Assembly (NCBI RefSeq): GCF_000737705.1
Contig: NZ_JPRH01000003.1
Span: forward strand, 434,001 to 498,000
From: Chryseobacterium soli
Lineage (GTDB): Bacteria; Bacteroidota; Bacteroidia; Flavobacteriales; Weeksellaceae
Length of the DNA stretch: 64,000 nucleotides
Direction: 5' to 3'
Position numbers and translations under genes: made by a program. Of the stretch, positions 7,444 to 18,658 are shown in pieces; position 1 is the first letter of the stretch; the number at the start of each line of letters is the position of its first letter. The notes below the pieces were generated by a model. The model made no database searches. It saw nothing but the letters and a program-made list of their open reading frames with translations, and was not told the origin of the DNA.

Positions 7444-9741
7444 ATGAGTATACCTCAAGCAATTACAGAAACGATTACTCTAGCAGACGGCAGAGAAATT
7501 ACAATTGAAACAGGAAAATTAGCAAAACAAGCTGATGGTTCTGTAGTCGTAAAAATGGGTGGAACGATGCTTTTAGCAACCGTTGTAGCCAGCAAAGAAG
7601 CAAAAGAAGGAGTAGATTTCCTACCCTTAACAGTAGATTACAGAGAGAAATTCTACGCAGGAGGTAAGATTCCTGGAAACTTTTTCAGAAGAGAAGCCAG
7701 ACCATCAGATCAGGAGATCCTGACCATGCGTTTGGTAGACAGAGTTCTTAGACCATTATTCCCTGAAGATTTCCACGCTGAAGTTCAGGTAATGATTTCA
7801 TTGATTTCTTATGACGGGCAGTCAATTCCTGATGATTTAGCAGGTCTTGCAGCATCTGCAGCCATTGCTATTACAGATATTCCTTTCAACGGACCAATGT
7901 CTGAAGTAAGAGTAGTAAGAATCAACGGTGAACTTTCTATCAACCCTAAATTTGAAGATCTTAAGATTGCTGACCTTGACATCATGGTGGGAGCAACTAA
8001 AGATTCTATCGTAATGGTAGAAGGTGAGATGAAAGAAATTTCTGAGCAGGAAATGCTTGAAGCGATCCAGTTCGCTCATGTAGAAATCAAAAAACAAGTT
8101 GAAGCTCAGGAAAGATTAGCTGAAAAAGTAGGTAAGTCACTTCCAAAAAGAGAATACAGCCACGAAAATCACGACGAAGCTATTCGTGAGAAAGTGTGGA
8201 AAGAAACATATGATAAAGTATATGAAGTAGCAAAAACTCCATCTGGTAAAGATGAGAGAGGAGAAAAATTCAAAGCAGTTCGTGAAGAATTTTTAGCACA
8301 ATATGCTGAAGATGCTGAAGAATTGGAAAGAGTAACTCCATTTGTAAAAGTATATTATCATGATGTAGAGAAAGAAGCGATGCGTCAGATGATTTTAAAT
8401 GATAAAATCCGTCTTGATGGTCGTGATCCTGAAACCATCCGTCCAATCTGGAGCGAAATTGATTATTTACCGGGAGCTCACGGTTCAGCAATCTTCACAA
8501 GAGGTGAAACTCAGTCTTTAACAGCGGTAACGTTAGGTTCAGTGAAAGATGCGAACATGGTAGACAGCGTTATGGTAAATTATGACGAAAGATTTTTCTT
8601 ACATTATAACTTCCCGCCATTCTCAACAGGTGAAGCAAGACCTTTAAGAGGAACTTCAAGAAGAGAAGTAGGACATGGAAACTTAGCTCAAAGAGCTTTG
8701 GCAAATATGATTCCTGAAGAAAACCCTTACACGATCCGTATTGTTTCTGATATTTTAGAATCAAACGGTTCATCTTCTATGGCAACTGTTTGTGCAGGAA
8801 CTTTAGCATTGATGGATGCAGGTATTCAGATTACAAAACCGGTTTCCGGAATTGCAATGGGATTGGTAACAGATGTTAAAACCGGAAAATTCACCGTTCT
8901 TTCTGATATCTTAGGAGATGAAGATCACTTGGGAGATATGGACTTTAAAGTAACAGGAACTGCAGACGGTATTACTGCTTGTCAGATGGATATCAAAATC
9001 CAGGGATTATCTATGGACATCATGGAGAAAGCTCTTCTACAAGCAAGAAATGGAAGACTTCATATCTTAGATAAATTAAATGAAACGATTTCTGCACCAA
9101 GAGAAGACGTGAAACCTCACGCTCCGAAAATGGTAATGCTTGAAATCTCTAAAGATTTCATCGGTGCTGTTATCGGACCTGGTGGAAAAATCATTCAGCA
9201 GCTTCAAAAAGATACCGATACTGTTATTGCTATTGAAGAAGTAGGAGAAATCGGAAGAATCGAAATTTCTGGTGTAAGCAGAGAGAAAATCAATGCAGCG
9301 ATTGCAAGAATCAACGAGATTACATTTGTACCTGTAGTAGGTGAAGTGTATCAAGGAAAAGTGGTAAAAGTAATGGATTTCGGAGCTTTTGTAGCTATTG
9401 CAAAAGGAACGGAAGGATTACTTCACATTTCTGAAATCGAATGGGCTCGTCTTGATAAAGTACCTTATAACGAAGGTGACGAAGTAGAGGTGAAGTTCAT
9501 GGGTTACGATGATCGTAAGAAAATGAAACTTTCAAGAAAAGTTTTGTTGCCAAGACCTGAAAGAACTGAGTCCAAGCCAAGACCGGAAGGTCAAGACAGA
9601 CCACAAGGTGATAGAAGACCACAAGGTGACAGAAGACCAGAAGGAGACAGAAGGCCACAAGGAGACAGAAGACCGGAAGGAGAGAGAAGGCCAGCTGATC
9701 AGGCACCAAATGAAAATGAAAACCCTTCAACTGAAGCTTAA
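7444..9741 (+). CDS. pnp: Polynucleotide phosphorylase (PNPase)
   Basis: This trimeric, phosphate-dependent 3'-5' exoribonuclease is a main RNA-decay enzyme. In order it shows RNase PH domain 1 ([23 protein letters not shown]..., [24 protein letters not shown]), the helical PNPase domain, RNase PH domain 2 ([53 protein letters not shown]), a KH domain ([22 protein letters not shown], about residues 575-630) and an S1 domain ([21 protein letters not shown]..., about 635-700). After S1 comes an unusual basic tail (about 705-755) of five to six tandem hexapeptides of the form RP(Q/E)GDR, encoded by an 18-bp tandem repeat. The length of 765 reflects this tail. Confidence 0.98.
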   Translation: MSIPQAITETITLADGREITIETGKLAKQADGSVVVKMGGTMLLATVVASKEAKEGVDFLPLTVDYREKFYAGGKIPGNFFRREARPSDQEILTMRLVDRVLRPLFPEDFHAEVQVMISLISYDGQSIPDDLAGLAASAAIAITDIPFNGPMSEVRVVRINGELSINPKFEDLKIADLDIMVGATKDSIVMVEGEMKEISEQEMLEAIQFAHVEIKKQVEAQERLAEKVGKSLPKREYSHENHDEAIREKVWKETYDKVYEVAKTPSGKDERGEKFKAVREEFLAQYAEDAEELERVTPFVKVYYHDVEKEAMRQMILNDKIRLDGRDPETIRPIWSEIDYLPGAHGSAIFTRGETQSLTAVTLGSVKDANMVDSVMVNYDERFFLHYNFPPFSTGEARPLRGTSRREVGHGNLAQRALANMIPEENPYTIRIVSDILESNGSSSMATVCAGTLALMDAGIQITKPVSGIAMGLVTDVKTGKFTVLSDILGDEDHLGDMDFKVTGTADGITACQMDIKIQGLSMDIMEKALLQARNGRLHILDKLNETISAPREDVKPHAPKMVMLEISKDFIGAVIGPGGKIIQQLQKDTDTVIAIEEVGEIGRIEISGVSREKINAAIARINEITFVPVVGEVYQGKVVKVMDFGAFVAIAKGTEGLLHISEIEWARLDKVPYNEGDEVEVKFMGYDDRKKMKLSRKVLLPRPERTESKPRPEGQDRPQGDRRPQGDRRPEGDRRPQGDRRPEGERRPADQAPNENENPSTEA

Positions 9742-9762
9742 GATTATTTCTTATTCATATAG

Positions 9763-9788
9763 AATCCCTCAATTTGAGGGATTTTTTT
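9763..9788 (+). terminator. pnp terminator
   Basis: AATCCCTC/GAGGGATT hairpin followed by a run of eight T residues, 21 nt after the pnp stop. Confidence 0.85.
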
Positions 9789-9863
9789 TGTCATAAATGT
9801 TAAATAAGGACGGCCAAAGGTAACCTTAGCCTATTTTGTTTATCTTTATCTAAACAGATAAAA

Positions 9864-10595
9864 ATGAAAATATTCCTATTAAGCTGCATGACCATTGTAG
9901 TATTGTCATGTCAATCCAAAAATAAAGAAGAAGGAAATACAACCAAGCCCGCGGCTACACAAGCTGCCAAACCTGCACAGAAAGAGGTAAATGATTACGG
10001 GAAACAGGTAAAAGGTCATTACGATAAAAAAGAAGATGCCTGGATCAGTGAAGATCCCTTTTATGACAGTGTGTATTTTAATGGTTCTGATTTTGAAAGC
10101 GTTCGCCGTTTGGTGGACAATGAAGATGAACCCAATATGGGATTGATTGATAAACAGGGCAAAATAGTAGTTGCTACCAAGTATGACGGGATTTCAATAG
10201 GCTTTACCAATGGTTTTTGTCAGGTAGGTTTAGATCATAACTGGGGCATCGTAGATGATAAAGGAAAAGAGATTTTGCCGCCTGTTTACAGCGATATTCA
10301 GGCTGAGAAGGATGGTATATTCAGAATTTCAAAAGATAATAAATATGGTTTTGCTGATAAAATAGGGAAAATCCTGGTTCCACCTACTTACGAATCCGTA
10401 TCCTATGCGGGTGAAGGACTATTCTTTTTTATGAAAGCTCCGGCGCAATGGGGAGTGAAAAACTTTAAAGAAGAAGTGGTTGTTCAGCCGGAATTTACCA
10501 ATACGGGAGAGTTTGTAAATGGAAAAACAGTGGTGCAAAAAAAGGATGGTCAGGATTATGTGGTGTATGCTAATGGTAACGTAGTTAAAAAATAA
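9864..10595 (+). CDS. WG-repeat lipoprotein, 243 aa
   Basis: The N-terminus (MKIFLLSCMTIVVLSCQSK) is a lipoprotein signal with the lipobox VLSC, so the protein is likely anchored in the outer membrane or periplasm. After an Ala/Lys/Gln-rich linker, residues from about 85 hold WG-type repeats: GLIDKQGKIVVATKYD, WGIVDDKGKEILPPVYSDI, YGFADKIGKILVPPTYESV and WGVKNFKEEVVVQPEF. WG repeats build beta-rich scaffolds, often for protein interaction; no enzymatic role is evident. The gene lies 4 nt before the next lipoprotein gene, so the two are surely cotranscribed and may work together. Confidence 0.85.
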   Translation: MKIFLLSCMTIVVLSCQSKNKEEGNTTKPAATQAAKPAQKEVNDYGKQVKGHYDKKEDAWISEDPFYDSVYFNGSDFESVRRLVDNEDEPNMGLIDKQGKIVVATKYDGISIGFTNGFCQVGLDHNWGIVDDKGKEILPPVYSDIQAEKDGIFRISKDNKYGFADKIGKILVPPTYESVSYAGEGLFFFMKAPAQWGVKNFKEEVVVQPEFTNTGEFVNGKTVVQKKDGQDYVVYANGNVVKK

Positions 10596-10599
10596 GATA

Positions 10600-11868
10600 A
10601 TGATGAAAAAAATAATAACCATAAGTATTGTAGCAGGTTTGATGAGCTGTAATTCTGAAAAAACAGAAGGAGAAGTGAAAGTTCCTAATGAAACCCTGAT
10701 TGTCTCATCAAAAGGGAAATTATTTAATTTTAATCTGGAAACCAAACAGTTAACATGGGAGTATGTTTCAAAAGAAGATACCCTGATGAACCGCAACAGG
10801 TTTAGCTATGATGAAAAATCAATTTATCTGCCTTTTGAAAGCGGGAGATTCATTTCAGCTCAAATTGTTTCAGGAAAAATTAATTGGAACCATAATTATA
10901 AAGATGCTCCCGATCAGGCTGTTGCAGCAACCGTTGCAGAAGATGGTTCAATAGTTACGGAGAATTCCGGAAGTGATTTTGGGCCTATTTTCATGTCTAA
11001 ACCTTTACTGTATAACAACAATGTGTATATTGCTTCTGCAGGCCGGCCGGGGGTATTTACGTCCCAATTTTATGTAATTAATGCCAAGAATGGAAGCAGC
11101 AGTTCTACTTCCGAAAATTCCACTAACTATAACTATTATCAGCCGGTTGAAAACTCGGATAATATCTATCTTAATTCTGCCGTTTACCTCGATTTACATT
11201 ATAAAGAAGGAACTTTTGCCAGTAACGGGATGTATGAAGGTGCGGCCTTTGAAAACCCTCTTTATACCCAGATGCAGACCTCAAAAAAATATTTGTTTGT
11301 AGGGGATGATTATGGAGTTTTCCATGCATTAGCTGTGGATAAAAAAGGATTGGCAAAAGGCGGAGATATTACCAATCCCAAGAACAATTTTATAGATAGG
11401 AAAGATATTTTTGAATGGACCTATCAGTCTGAAAAATATCCAGGCTTAGGAGATGACCAAACTTCTTTAACGAACGATTTGTTTATTGTTTGCAAAAAAT
11501 CGGAAGATGAAAGTAAAATGGCTTTAATTGCCCTTGATGCCCAATCAGGGAAAGAAAAATGGTTGTTTGAGCCTCAGGATATCATCAAAAACTGGCAGGT
11601 AGTGAATCAAAACGAAGTGGTAGGATACACTAAAAGCAAGATTTTTGTAGTGGATCTCAAAGGGAAAACAACCCTGGAAATCCCTATTGATACCTCTTTA
11701 TATCCGGTTTCTAATATTGAATTGAATGCAAAAAAACAATTGCTCTATATGACAGGAAAAGGAATTGTATCCATTGACAGAACTTCCAAAAAAGCTGAAC
11801 TGTTAATTAACCATACCTTCTACCCAAGTTCTATTCCTTTAAATCAAATTAAATATTTCAGCAAGTAA
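10600..11868 (+). CDS. PQQ-like beta-propeller lipoprotein, 422 aa
   Basis: A lipoprotein signal (MMKKIITISIVAGLMSCNS, lipobox LMSC) precedes a beta-propeller of PQQ-type repeats: GKLFNFNLETKQLTWEY, SAQIVSGKINWNH, FYVINAKNGS, FHALAVDKKG, LIALDAQSGKEKWLF and IFVVDLKGK. The recurring (L/V)DxxxGKxxW phrase is that of quinoprotein-like propellers, which in this setting are usually scaffolds rather than PQQ enzymes. It is the second gene of a two-gene unit with the WG-repeat lipoprotein. The specific function is unknown. Confidence 0.8.
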   Translation: MMKKIITISIVAGLMSCNSEKTEGEVKVPNETLIVSSKGKLFNFNLETKQLTWEYVSKEDTLMNRNRFSYDEKSIYLPFESGRFISAQIVSGKINWNHNYKDAPDQAVAATVAEDGSIVTENSGSDFGPIFMSKPLLYNNNVYIASAGRPGVFTSQFYVINAKNGSSSSTSENSTNYNYYQPVENSDNIYLNSAVYLDLHYKEGTFASNGMYEGAAFENPLYTQMQTSKKYLFVGDDYGVFHALAVDKKGLAKGGDITNPKNNFIDRKDIFEWTYQSEKYPGLGDDQTSLTNDLFIVCKKSEDESKMALIALDAQSGKEKWLFEPQDIIKNWQVVNQNEVVGYTKSKIFVVDLKGKTTLEIPIDTSLYPVSNIELNAKKQLLYMTGKGIVSIDRTSKKAELLINHTFYPSSIPLNQIKYFSK

Positions 11869-11882
11869 AAGTCAGGCATATA

Positions 11883-13082
11883 CTATACAACCTTTTTCTG
11901 CGCAGTGACTTTAGGAATGATAATTAAATAATCGTAACCGCTTAATAAATTTTTAAGCCCTATCAATTTAATCACGGCCTTTTGTTTTTTGATATCTTCA
12001 TTGATTTTGGTGAGGTCAAATAACAGCCATTCATTGTCTTTACCCACAAGCTGGTAAAAAGGTTTTAGAAAATCAACATCGCCGGCATCAATACTTTCTG
12101 AAGAGAAAGAGCCGGCTCTTCCTGATTTTTGAATAACAGCAATATGTAAAGATTTTTCCTGCTCGGCATCTGCCAGATTATAAATTAAATTTCCAATATC
12201 GAAACTGTTCTGAAATAAGCTTTTATCTTTTCCCACATGATTGGCTCCAAACTTCACTAAATTTCTTTTTCCCTTTAGTGTATTAAGATGTTCCAGTAAT
12301 TTTTCTTTCATGGAAGAGATCCGTAAAAAATGAGATTCAAGGCCTTTTCCCTCATTGCCCATACTGTATATGGTATTGCTTTTTGCCAATTCATTTAAAA
12401 CGGAGTATTCGTATTGAGATAATTTCAACTTTTGAATCTCTTTCAGCCTTTTACCAAAGTCTTCAAAGAATAAATAGGGTTGGTTTGATCCGTCTGCAAG
12501 AGGTTTTTGATCCGTATCAGTTTTGAACTTATCCCATCTGGCATTCGATTCCTGCATCATAGCTGCATATTTTACTTGAGCTTCCTTATTGGTGGTCTTA
12601 TTAATCAGTTCCTGAAAAACAGGGATATCAGCATTGAAATAAACGTTATCAAGACCAATCACGGTTGTATTGTTTTTAAAAAAATAATAGAGAAGATCAC
12701 GGTCTCTGTTAAAAGAAAAAAGTGAGAATTTATCATTGGAATTAGCCACAATAGACTGATAGTCTTTATTTTTCTGATAGCCTTTTTTAAGAATATCAAT
12801 ACTCAGCTGATCGTCTTCTGTAATATAATTATCAAAGCTAACGTTCTGAGTAAGATAAGTGGTGAAATCTAAAACTTCATTATTAAGATGATCCTCACCA
12901 ATCAAGACATATCTGTGCTGGGCGATAGTTTTCGTGAGATTCACAATGGCGTCACCGGAGAACTGTCTGTTTTCGAAATTGATCACTTGAAAATGCTGCG
13001 ATGCAATTTTCGTGACTAAAGAATCCTGCGCCAGCATAATTCCGCTACATAAAAATACAGTTAAGAAATGTATTATTTTCAT
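11883..13082 (-). CDS. Secreted EreA/ChaN-like hydrolase-superfamily protein, 399 aa
   Basis: A signal peptide (MKIIHFLTVFLCSGIMLAQ) is followed by YVLIGEDHLNNEVLDFTTYL (about residues 55-75) and, near residue 280, NLVKFGANHVGK. The G-E-x-H motif and the later GxxH are characteristic of the erythromycin-esterase/ChaN/TIKI superfamily, whose members bind heme or metals or hydrolyse esters and peptides. The protein is predicted to be periplasmic. It converges with the lipoprotein pair upstream and is next to the AraC-type regulator on the same strand. The substrate is not deducible. Confidence 0.65.
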   Translation of the reverse strand: MKIIHFLTVFLCSGIMLAQDSLVTKIASQHFQVINFENRQFSGDAIVNLTKTIAQHRYVLIGEDHLNNEVLDFTTYLTQNVSFDNYITEDDQLSIDILKKGYQKNKDYQSIVANSNDKFSLFSFNRDRDLLYYFFKNNTTVIGLDNVYFNADIPVFQELINKTTNKEAQVKYAAMMQESNARWDKFKTDTDQKPLADGSNQPYLFFEDFGKRLKEIQKLKLSQYEYSVLNELAKSNTIYSMGNEGKGLESHFLRISSMKEKLLEHLNTLKGKRNLVKFGANHVGKDKSLFQNSFDIGNLIYNLADAEQEKSLHIAVIQKSGRAGSFSSESIDAGDVDFLKPFYQLVGKDNEWLLFDLTKINEDIKKQKAVIKLIGLKNLLSGYDYLIIIPKVTAQKKVV

Positions 13083-13141
13083 TTACTTTTTTTGCAAATG
13101 TAGGCGGCTGCCCGGTGCGAAAATTGTAAAAATGTAATCGG

Positions 13142-13945
13142 CTATATAAAAAGCCATAGATTTCCCTTTTCAATATCAACATTTTTGAAAAAGGCCTTTG
13201 GGCTGACGGTTGTTAACTCTTTGAAATCTTTATTAAAATGGGACTGATCATAGAATAGGGTATCATAAGACAGTTCCGTTAAACTTTTACTCTCTTTTTT
13301 GCGGGAAACAGAATTCCTGAAACGAAATATTTTCCGGTATTCAGAAGGAGATTTCCCAATGTTTTTCAGGAACATTTTATTGATGTGCTGTCTTGAAACC
13401 TGATGCTTTTCTGCAATATCTTCAATTTTCAGATCATGTTCTACATCCAGGATGATCTGATTCATCAGATGAAGGTCTTTTACCAGCAGTTTACAAAGCC
13501 AGTATTTTTCCAGATTCTCAATCTGCTGCTGTCTGGTGGGAAGGTCGAATATCTTCTGCATTTCTCTTTTAAAATCGGGAAAAGGATTGTATTCCATGCC
13601 GTTTTCCAAAAAAAGCGGTTGCTTATCATCTGCAAAATGGAGCAGTCCCAAAGGTTTAAAATAAATAGTAATCTCATTAACCATTTTTTCATAATAAATC
13701 TCGATGGGAGCAATATAGCGAAACACCAGGTTGGCGCTGATATTTTTTTCAGAAGATGGGAAAATGGATATTTTTTGGGTGGTTTGCAGCGTCCTGGAAT
13801 TTTGGTTGATGCTGACAATGCAGTAATTATTCGGGAAAGTCCAGTAATGCAGTGGTTCTTCAGTTTCATTTTCCGTGAAAAAATAATAACCTTCCATATA
13901 CTTTTTTAAGGTATCGTTTTGGGGAGTATAAAACTGCAATTCCAT
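13142..13945 (-). CDS. AraC family transcriptional regulator, 267 aa
   Basis: The C-terminal ~100 residues form the two helix-turn-helix motifs of the AraC/XylS family: DLKIEDIAEKHQVSRQHINKMFLKNIGKSPSEYRKIFRFRNSV and then LSYDTLFYDQSHFNKDFKELTTVSPKAFF. The N-terminal ~150 residues (MELQFYTPQNDTLKKYMEGYYFFTENE...) resemble the DUF6597-type sensor half common in Bacteroidota AraC proteins. The ligand and target genes are unknown; the EreA/ChaN-like gene 59 nt downstream on the same strand is a candidate. Confidence 0.88.
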   Translation of the reverse strand: MELQFYTPQNDTLKKYMEGYYFFTENETEEPLHYWTFPNNYCIVSINQNSRTLQTTQKISIFPSSEKNISANLVFRYIAPIEIYYEKMVNEITIYFKPLGLLHFADDKQPLFLENGMEYNPFPDFKREMQKIFDLPTRQQQIENLEKYWLCKLLVKDLHLMNQIILDVEHDLKIEDIAEKHQVSRQHINKMFLKNIGKSPSEYRKIFRFRNSVSRKKESKSLTELSYDTLFYDQSHFNKDFKELTTVSPKAFFKNVDIEKGNLWLFI

Positions 13946-14106
13946 TGAATGATTTTTACTGATATTTATGCTGTCAGAGCGGGAAAGTAAACAATTATTA
14001 GGTGAAGTCTTTCAGATCCGGCAGTCCGCTAATGTACTGCTTTTTTATAAGGAAATCATGGTTAAATTTAAAGACAGAACTCACTTATCTAGATCAGCAT
14101 GTAAGA

Positions 14107-14141
14107 TGAAAAAACCTCATGGTTCTTAGGCTCATGAGGTG
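14107..14141 (-). terminator. Terminator of the nucleotidyltransferase genes
   Basis: A CCTCATG/CATGAGG stem is followed on the minus strand by six T residues, just downstream of the stop at 14166. Confidence 0.8.
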
Positions 14142-14165
14142 TATAATTATGAAGCAAGCAGAAAA

Positions 14166-15260
14166 CTACGATCCATACAATTGTTCTCTGATTTCTACTA
14201 AAATCTTTGTTGTTTTTTCCAGATCAGGATTTTCGGGAAGTGGAGAAACTGAATAATACTGTTCAATAGATTCCAGTAGATCTTCTGCTTTCTGCATTAC
14301 TGATTCATACGGGTTATTTCCGGCTTTGATATCCAGTAATTCTTCACGGTTGTCTACCCGGATCTGCATGGATCCCGTTTTGAAGATATGTTCACAGGAC
14401 TGCAACAGTCTGATGGTGTGCATCATGTTTTTGCTGTCATAGTTTTGCCCGTGTTTCCGGTTGACATTATAGCGGTCTTCGTTGCGTTCGGAAACCCATT
14501 TCCAGTACTCCCGATAGTCTTTGCAGTACGTAGAGTAGGCATCTAAATTACAAAACAGATACGCCAAGCAATCTTCACCTTTGGGAATAGAGGAAACGGA
14601 AACCTGGTTGGCTTCTGCATCCTGCATAATTCCTTTATAACGTAAAATTCCGGATTCATCGTAGAAAAGGGCATATATTCCTTTTGTATTATCAATGCTT
14701 GCCAATCCGCAATGCTCCTGAGACAGACCACCCCGTCCTGCGGACACCCCTCCGGAGGAGGGGAATTCTTTTAGCCATTTTTTTAGCGGAATTGAACCTT
14801 GATGATGAAGAATATAACAGAAATCAAGAATCGATTTTCTTTCCTTTTCTACAGGATTAAGAATCTTTTTGTTGAGTCCTTTCGCTTTTTTAATCTGTGA
14901 AACAGCGTAGCCTGCAAACGTATCTTTACATAATTTAGAGAGAAAATCTTCAGCTTTCAAAAGATCCATTAAGGGATGTTTCTGAAGGATACAGTCTTCC
15001 GGACTGGCTAGCATTTCCAGAATATTCGGATTATTTTTCTGCAATAATTCTACAAATCTCCCGATTTCATAGTACGTAATATCATTCGTCTCATTAGAAA
15101 TCTGCGGAATATAGTTGAGTCCGAAAAAATCTTCTTTCGGTAAATAATACACTCCTTTTATATCAGTATCCGAATTTTCCGTTGCCAGCCCAAAAGAACG
15201 GCTTCCGGAGATGGCTTCGAAGAGGATGAGGTTGCTGGCTTTTAGATCTTCAATTGTCAT
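14166..15260 (-). CDS. Predicted nucleotidyltransferase (COG3541-like), 364 aa, with in-frame repeat insertion
   Basis: The N-terminus has the minimal nucleotidyltransferase active-site pattern: FEAISGSRSFGLATENSDTDIKGVY, that is GS followed by D-x-D, in a pol-beta-type fold. Such proteins (COG3541/YcgL-like) are often encoded with RNA-repair genes such as rtcB; rtcB lies about 6 kb away here. The rest is helical with no further named domain. At about residues 167-181 the segment FPSSGGVSAGRGGLSQ is encoded by a copy of a dispersed palindromic repeat (14733-14766) found between genes at 35.4 kb, so the gene has apparently absorbed it in frame. It is the second gene of a pair with the one at 15325. 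Confidence 0.75.
   Translation of the reverse strand: MTIEDLKASNLILFEAISGSRSFGLATENSDTDIKGVYYLPKEDFFGLNYIPQISNETNDITYYEIGRFVELLQKNNPNILEMLASPEDCILQKHPLMDLLKAEDFLSKLCKDTFAGYAVSQIKKAKGLNKKILNPVEKERKSILDFCYILHHQGSIPLKKWLKEFPSSGGVSAGRGGLSQEHCGLASIDNTKGIYALFYDESGILRYKGIMQDAEANQVSVSSIPKGEDCLAYLFCNLDAYSTYCKDYREYWKWVSERNEDRYNVNRKHGQNYDSKNMMHTIRLLQSCEHIFKTGSMQIRVDNREELLDIKAGNNPYESVMQKAEDLLESIEQYYSVSPLPENPDLEKTTKILVEIREQLYGS
14733..14766. repeat. Dispersed palindromic repeat inside a coding region
   Basis: The plus strand reads ccaccccgtc, a short spacer, then gacacccctcc and ggaggaggggaa. The reverse complement of 35399-35448 has the same blocks (ccaccccgtc, gacacccctcc, gaggggaa) with a longer spacer hairpin. 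One copy is intergenic; this one is translated within the nucleotidyltransferase. Confidence 0.65.
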
Positions 15261-15324
15261 GATTACAAGTTTATATTTTTGATGTAGCTAATTTTATATA
15301 TAATTTTACAATTTATAAAGATGT

Positions 15325-16176
<852 letters not shown>

Positions 16177-16201
16177 TTACATAATTAATGGTACTGAATT
16201 T

Positions 16202-16800
16202 CGACATAGGAAAATGGAGCGTTAAGAAAATTAAAGTTTAATCCGTTAAAAAATTCCCACTGTTCGAAGCGCGAGGTAATTTAGAGTTGAAAAACAAATC
16301 TTGAATTCGCGCAAGTTTTGGGGATTTTAGGATTAAATTTTAATTTTTAGTGGAAGTTTCCAGGTCTTGATTTTTTCTTTCTTTTGTATCAAAACAAAAG
16401 AAATTATTTAAATTATATTTTTAGAGGACAATTATATTTAAGCCCAATTCTTAGTGTTTGATGATTGCAAATTATTGGATATTTTGGAACTTACTTGATT
16501 CACCGGAGCTGATCGACATAGGAAAATGGAGCGTTAATAAAATAGTCTATGTGAACGTTAAGAAAATTCTACTGTCTGAAGCGCGAGACGAATTTCGAAT
16601 CGAAGAACGACTATATATTTCGCGCAAGTTTTAGAATTTTTAGAGAATATGGACTATTTTTAGCGGAAGTTTCCAAGTCTTGACTTTTTGTTCTTTTGTG
16701 TTAAGACAAAAGAAATTACTTTAAATTTTATTTTTAGCCCAATTTTCCGGTCTCGATTCTTATTTCTTTTGCATCAAGACAAAAGTAAATTATTTTAAAA
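16202..16800. repeat. Tandem-like pair plus fragment of a ~230-bp dispersed repeat
   Basis: Copy 1 begins at 16202 (cgacataggaaaatggagcg) and ends near 16435; copy 2 begins at 16514 with the same 20 bases and ends near 16737; a third 3' fragment runs about 16741-16800. Shared internal blocks are gaagcgcgag, cgcgcaagtttt, ggaagtttcc and cttttgt...acaaaagaaa. The 3' block is itself a palindrome (CTTTTGT/ACAAAAG). No gene is seen in this 800-base gap before cobT. Confidence 0.75.
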
Positions 16801-16855
16801 TCATTAATATTGCACCGCCCTCATTTAACATAATAATGAAAGGCTTTATTCTTAA

Positions 16856-17875
<1,020 letters not shown>

Positions 17876-18658
17876 ATGAAAGCGCTAAAAAATGAGCTGG
17901 TTTATTTTGCAACCGCTTTAATGTTTTTTACACGGATTCCGGTTCCATTTAAGATTCCATATTCCAGTGACATTATGAACCGCTCGCAGAAGTATTTTTC
18001 ATGGGTCGGACTGGTGGTGGGAGTGATCAATGCAGTAATTCTCTACCTTTCTTTTCAGCTTTTCGGATTGGAAATAGCCATAGTGTTGATGATGGCTTCC
18101 AGTGTTTTACTCACCGGAGCATTTCATGAAGACGGTTTCACCGATGTCTGTGACAGTTTTGGCGGCGGATACGGAAAAGAAAAGATCCTTACTATTATGA
18201 AAGACAGCCGGGTAGGTGCTTACGGAGCGATAGGAATTGTATTGCTGCTGGCGTTGAAATTTTTCAGCATTCAGGTGCTGGGGCATATAAACTTACTGGA
18301 AACCTTATCAGTAATTGTTCTGGCTCATTCATCCAGTCGCTTTATTTCAGGAACTATGATCTATACCCATCAGTATGTAACGGATATTGACGCGAGCAAA
18401 TCAAAACCGCTAGCCAATAAACCATTGGACAGAACATCTTTGATGGTAGGATTTTTAAGCGTCATCATTCCACTGATTATCATACAAGACTGGAGGCTGA
18501 TTCCGGCGTTGGGATTCGCTTATATAGGCAAAATCTATTTAGGCTGGTATTTTAAAAAACACATTGGCGGATACACCGGAGACTGTCTGGGAACCGTGCA
18601 GCAAGTGTGTGAAGTATTGTTTTATTTAGGAACAATTATCGTATGGAAATTCATCTGA
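17876..18658 (+). CDS. cobS: Adenosylcobinamide-GDP ribazoletransferase (cobalamin synthase)
   Basis: CobS is an inner-membrane enzyme joining adenosylcobinamide-GDP to alpha-ribazole. The 260-residue protein has five to six hydrophobic segments and the family's acidic cytoplasmic motif LTGAFHEDGFTDVCDSFGGGYGKEKILTIMKDSRVGAYGAIG (about residues 79-120), which holds the Mg2+-binding aspartates, plus IGGYTGDCLGTVQQVCEVLFYL near the end. It starts directly after the cobT stop and its last 16 nt overlap the next gene. CobU (cobinamide kinase/guanylyltransferase) is not in this operon. Confidence 0.96.
   Translation: MKALKNELVYFATALMFFTRIPVPFKIPYSSDIMNRSQKYFSWVGLVVGVINAVILYLSFQLFGLEIAIVLMMASSVLLTGAFHEDGFTDVCDSFGGGYGKEKILTIMKDSRVGAYGAIGIVLLLALKFFSIQVLGHINLLETLSVIVLAHSSSRFISGTMIYTHQYVTDIDASKSKPLANKPLDRTSLMVGFLSVIIPLIIIQDWRLIPALGFAYIGKIYLGWYFKKHIGGYTGDCLGTVQQVCEVLFYLGTIIVWKFI

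Noticed and set aside
9608..9796. 62-codon plus-strand frame rich in E, D, K and T
   Set aside because: It is the pnp tandem repeat read in another frame and runs through the pnp terminator.
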